This document shows, piece by piece, positions 4,999 through 5,288 of a stretch of DNA of 5,288 nucleotides. The stretch is from contig JACZYS010000174.1 of the NCBI GenBank assembly GCA_022570975.1, positions 1-5,288 of the forward strand, read 5' to 3'. Numbering within the stretch: the stretch's first letter is position 1; every line of letters begins with the position of its first letter. The notes under the pieces are model-generated. The model saw only the letters and a program-made list of their open reading frames with translations, was not told the DNA's origin and did not search any database. Origin of the DNA: Candidatus Zixiibacteriota bacterium. GTDB taxonomy: Bacteria; Zixibacteria; MSB-5A5; GN15; FEB-12. A program made the translations under genes and the position numbers.

Positions 4999-5288
4999 AT
5001 GAAATTGAATTCTGTCGCTCAACTCTTTATTGCATTTTTCCTGATATACATTATCAATATCGGCTGCTCAGGTTCAGGTGGAGATTCTCTTGCAAGAGTG
5101 GGCAATTATGACATTACCGTTCAGGAATTTAGAGATATGTTTCAGAAAGTAAGATACCCGTTTCAGAATCCTGATGAAGAGTTAATAAAAAGGCTTGAGA
5201 TTTTGGACACATTAATTGTCAAAAGACTTCTTATTCAGGAAGCGTACGCCAAGAACATTGATAAATTGCAGGAGCTAAGCAGAATAGA
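4999..5288 (+). CDS. lipoprotein, SurA/PpiC-like peptidyl-prolyl isomerase N-terminal part (truncated by window end)
   Basis: Only the first 96 complete codons are visible. Residues 1-22 form a signal peptide with a hydrophobic core, ending at Gly22-Cys23, so Cys23 is the likely lipid anchor. The lipobox is imperfect: Asn rather than Leu/Val/Ile stands three residues before the Cys. A short SGSGG linker follows. Then comes ARVGNYDITVQEFRDMF and a helical stretch with LDTLIVKRLLIQEAYAK, the pattern of the SurA_N/trigger-factor-like chaperone domain that precedes parvulin (PpiC) isomerase domains. The whole protein is therefore probably a membrane-anchored periplasmic foldase acting on outer-membrane proteins. 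The catalytic parvulin domain lies beyond the window, so isomerase activity is inferred. The start is well supported by GGAGG at 4984-4988, ten bases before ATG. It follows hprK by 170 bases. Confidence 0.8.
   Translation, partial: MKLNSVAQLFIAFFLIYIINIGCSGSGGDSLARVGNYDITVQEFRDMFQKVRYPFQNPDEELIKRLEILDTLIVKRLLIQEAYAKNIDKLQELSRI

Overview
The window looks like chromosomal DNA from an AT-rich Gram-negative bacterium, probably in the Bacteroidota/Balneolota/FCB neighbourhood. That placement is inferred and tentative. It rests on an export-signal tandem-PDZ protein and a SurA-like lipoprotein (two envelope proteins), an HPr kinase/phosphorylase of the form found in non-enteric bacteria, and a promoter-like sequence upstream of the tRNA gene that fits the Bacteroidota -33/-7 pattern (TTG, 19 bases, TAnnTTTG-like). 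No mobile-element gene, CRISPR array, toxin-antitoxin pair or recognisable defence system was found.

Layout. Bases 1-486 encode a small 4-5-helix membrane protein of a conserved uncharacterised family; its G+C (about half by eye) is clearly higher than the rest. Bases 611-683 on the minus strand are a complete tRNA-Asn(GTT), convergent with the first gene. A 384-base AT-rich gap follows, holding the tRNA promoter and candidate promoters for the next gene. Bases 1068-2162 encode a secreted tandem-PDZ protein with a charged helical tail, ended by a textbook terminator at 2190-2218. Bases 2315-3775 encode a multi-spanning GT-C-like glycosyltransferase. Bases 3854-4828 encode HPr kinase/phosphorylase (hprK). 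Bases 4999-5288 are the start of a lipoprotein with a SurA/PpiC-type N-terminal domain, cut by the window end.

The genes do not form an obvious single pathway. The PDZ protein and the PPIase-like lipoprotein both belong to envelope protein handling, and each has an upstream sequence resembling an ECF-sigma (envelope stress) promoter; that is the most testable regulatory idea here. The glycosyltransferase and hprK are co-directional with a 78-base gap. hprK lacks its common companions (rapZ, ptsH, ptsN, hpf) within view. I see no strong case for a new multi-gene system. The points most worth checking are the ECF-like promoters, the protease-less PDZ architecture, and the composition break beside the tRNA gene.
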